Source of the DNA: DATLWN01 sp963764315
GTDB lineage: Bacteria > Pseudomonadota > Zetaproteobacteria > Mariprofundales > Mariprofundaceae
Direction of reading: 5' to 3'
NCBI GenBank assembly: GCA_963764315.1
Contig: CAVXSB010000004.1
Location: 1-64,000 of the forward strand
DNA: 64,000 nt
Positions 63,192 through 64,000 of this stretch are shown piece by piece. Numbering within the stretch: position 1 is the first letter of the stretch; every line of letters starts with the position of its first letter. The notes beneath the pieces are model-generated. The model saw only the letters and a list, made by a program, of their open reading frames with translations. It did not search any database and was not told where the DNA came from. The translations under genes and the position numbers were made by a program.

Positions 63192-63917
63192 ATGAAGCAT
63201 CAGACCGCGGCCATCCTGGTCATCGGCAACGAGGTATTGTCCGGTCGCACACGCGATGCGAACGCCTGGCTGGCCGCCCAGCGCCTGTTCGAGCACGGCT
63301 GCCGGCTAGAGGAGATCGCCGTGGTGCCGGACCGCATGGCGGCCATCGTCGATACCCTGAACCGGCTGCGCGGACAATACGATGCGGTGATCACCAGCGG
63401 CGGCATCGGCCCGACCCACGACGACATCACCATGGCGGCGGTGGCCGCAGCCTTCGGCGTCGGCCTGGTCGAGGACGAGGCGATCTTGCACATCATGGCC
63501 GAACGCTTCGCCCCGGAAGGGCTCAGCGAATCACGCCGTCGCATGGCCCTGATTCCCGAGGGTGCGGCGCTCATCCGCTGCGAAAAGACCATCGCCCCCG
63601 GAGCGCATATCGACAATGTGTATGTGCTGGCCGGCGTGCCGGAGATTTTTGACTCGCAGCTGGAAGGCATCCTGCAGGATTTCGGCGGCCAGCCCTACCT
63701 GCGGCGCGAGATCGAAGCGCCGGTACGCGAGAGCCTTTTCGCACGCGAACTGGCAGCCATCCAGGACCGGTTCGCGGATGTAGAGATCGGCTCGTATCCC
63801 AGCCACAGCACGCCGGCGCCTGCCGGCAAGATCTGCCTCAGCGGCCAGAACGCGGCACGCCTGGACGAGGCGGCATCGGCGGTGCGCTCGCTGCTGGCAT
63901 CATTGCCGACGCCTTAG
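63192..63917 (+). CDS. CinA N-terminal/MoCF-domain protein
   Basis: A 241-residue protein of the molybdopterin-binding (MoCF) fold found in CinA. ILVIGNEVLSGRTRDANAWL, VITSGGIGPTHDDIT and YVLAGVPEIF are the family motifs. The C-terminal deamidase domain of full CinA is absent, so it is a stand-alone CinA-like N-domain; some are ADP-ribose pyrophosphatase-like. It starts 12 bp after htpX. Confidence 0.85.
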   Translation: MKHQTAAILVIGNEVLSGRTRDANAWLAAQRLFEHGCRLEEIAVVPDRMAAIVDTLNRLRGQYDAVITSGGIGPTHDDITMAAVAAAFGVGLVEDEAILHIMAERFAPEGLSESRRRMALIPEGAALIRCEKTIAPGAHIDNVYVLAGVPEIFDSQLEGILQDFGGQPYLRREIEAPVRESLFARELAAIQDRFADVEIGSYPSHSTPAPAGKICLSGQNAARLDEAASAVRSLLASLPTP

Positions 63918-63936
63918 AACCTTTTCACCGAAGCGA

Positions 63937-64000
63937 TCAGCCCGGCCGGCTAACCTCGAGGATCGGAATCAGGCGCATCGGCTGGATCGGCGCATCGGAA
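63937..64000 (-). CDS. 3' end of a minus-strand gene (cut by the window edge)
   Basis: An open minus-strand frame enters from the window edge and ends with TGA at 63937-63939. Its last residues read SDAPIQPMRLIPILEVSRPG. It is too short to name, and could be chance; the convergent layout makes a real gene plausible. Confidence 0.3.
   Translation of the reverse strand, partial: SDAPIQPMRLIPILEVSRPG

Overview
The window is one 64-kb stretch of high-GC bacterial chromosome, dense with genes. Many neighbouring genes overlap by 4 or 8 bp, and GTG and TTG starts are common. The gene content points to Pseudomonadota in the beta/gamma/Acidithiobacillia range: dusB, ntrB and ntrC in a row; ruvX-pyrR-pyrB-pyrC; ribF-ileS-lspA; Lon and HtpX. 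Cytochrome c maturation is of the System II type (ResB plus CcsA), which fits betaproteobacteria and some sulfur-oxidising lineages better than enteric-type gammaproteobacteria. I cannot name the genus from sequence alone. I see no tRNA, rRNA or CRISPR array.

Layout. 1-2953 is a mobile-element zone: an IS3-family element (IS407-like) whose orfB carries two frameshifts, a cut-off gene fragment, and an apparently intact IS30-family element. 2954-7318 holds a large glycine-rich autotransporter and a divergent LuxR-type regulator with two palindromes between them. 7319-9409 holds two lipoproteins, a small ORF and a repeat-rich non-coding stretch. 9410-12297 (minus) is engB-pap(PPK2)-parA-like. 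12387-15830 (plus) is dusB-ntrB-ntrC. 15827-20753 (minus) is resB-ccsA-galU-tsaB-LMW phosphatase. 20914-24095 (minus) is purD-tsaC-like-rsmB. 24728-26282 is purH, broken by one extra base, ending in a strong terminator. 26396-28276 (plus) is a response regulator with a degenerate GGDEF domain, then rsmD-coaD; prmA converges on them.

29175-33949 (plus) is a flavin oxidoreductase, ruvX and the pyrimidine genes pyrR-pyrB-pyrC plus a pyrK-type subunit. 33950-34221 is a structured non-coding stretch ending in a canonical terminator, possibly a small RNA. 34222-36255 is oligopeptidase A. 36252-39895 (minus) carries an AI-2E family permease, a BFD-like ferredoxin, a sterol-desaturase-family protein, DUF2892, a Crp/Fnr regulator and ampD. 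40019-43412 (plus) is an ICMT-like methyltransferase, a patatin-like lipase, a CDF metal transporter and a NolW-like exported protein. An EF-hand protein and thyA follow.

44833-46711 is an accessory island: a YoeB/YefM-type toxin-antitoxin pair with its own palindrome, a truncated haemoglobin, and a second ParA with a tiny partner. 46983-49587 is katG, with an upstream dyad, and a small zinc-ribbon-like protein. 49735-50849 is folA and a YjdF-family gene, with a flavin reductase converging. 51583-56790 is ribF, ileS, lspA and an EamA permease. 56874-59712 is an alcohol dehydrogenase/SDR/aldo-keto reductase set. 59709-63917 is lon (minus), htpX and a CinA/MoCF-domain protein. The last 64 bases may hold the 3' end of a minus-strand gene.

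Most of the window is housekeeping. The parts most worth a second look are the pap-parA pairing, the possible small RNA before prlC, the purH frameshift, the TsaC-like protein with a changed active site, the katG upstream dyad, and the autotransporter/LuxR intergenic region.
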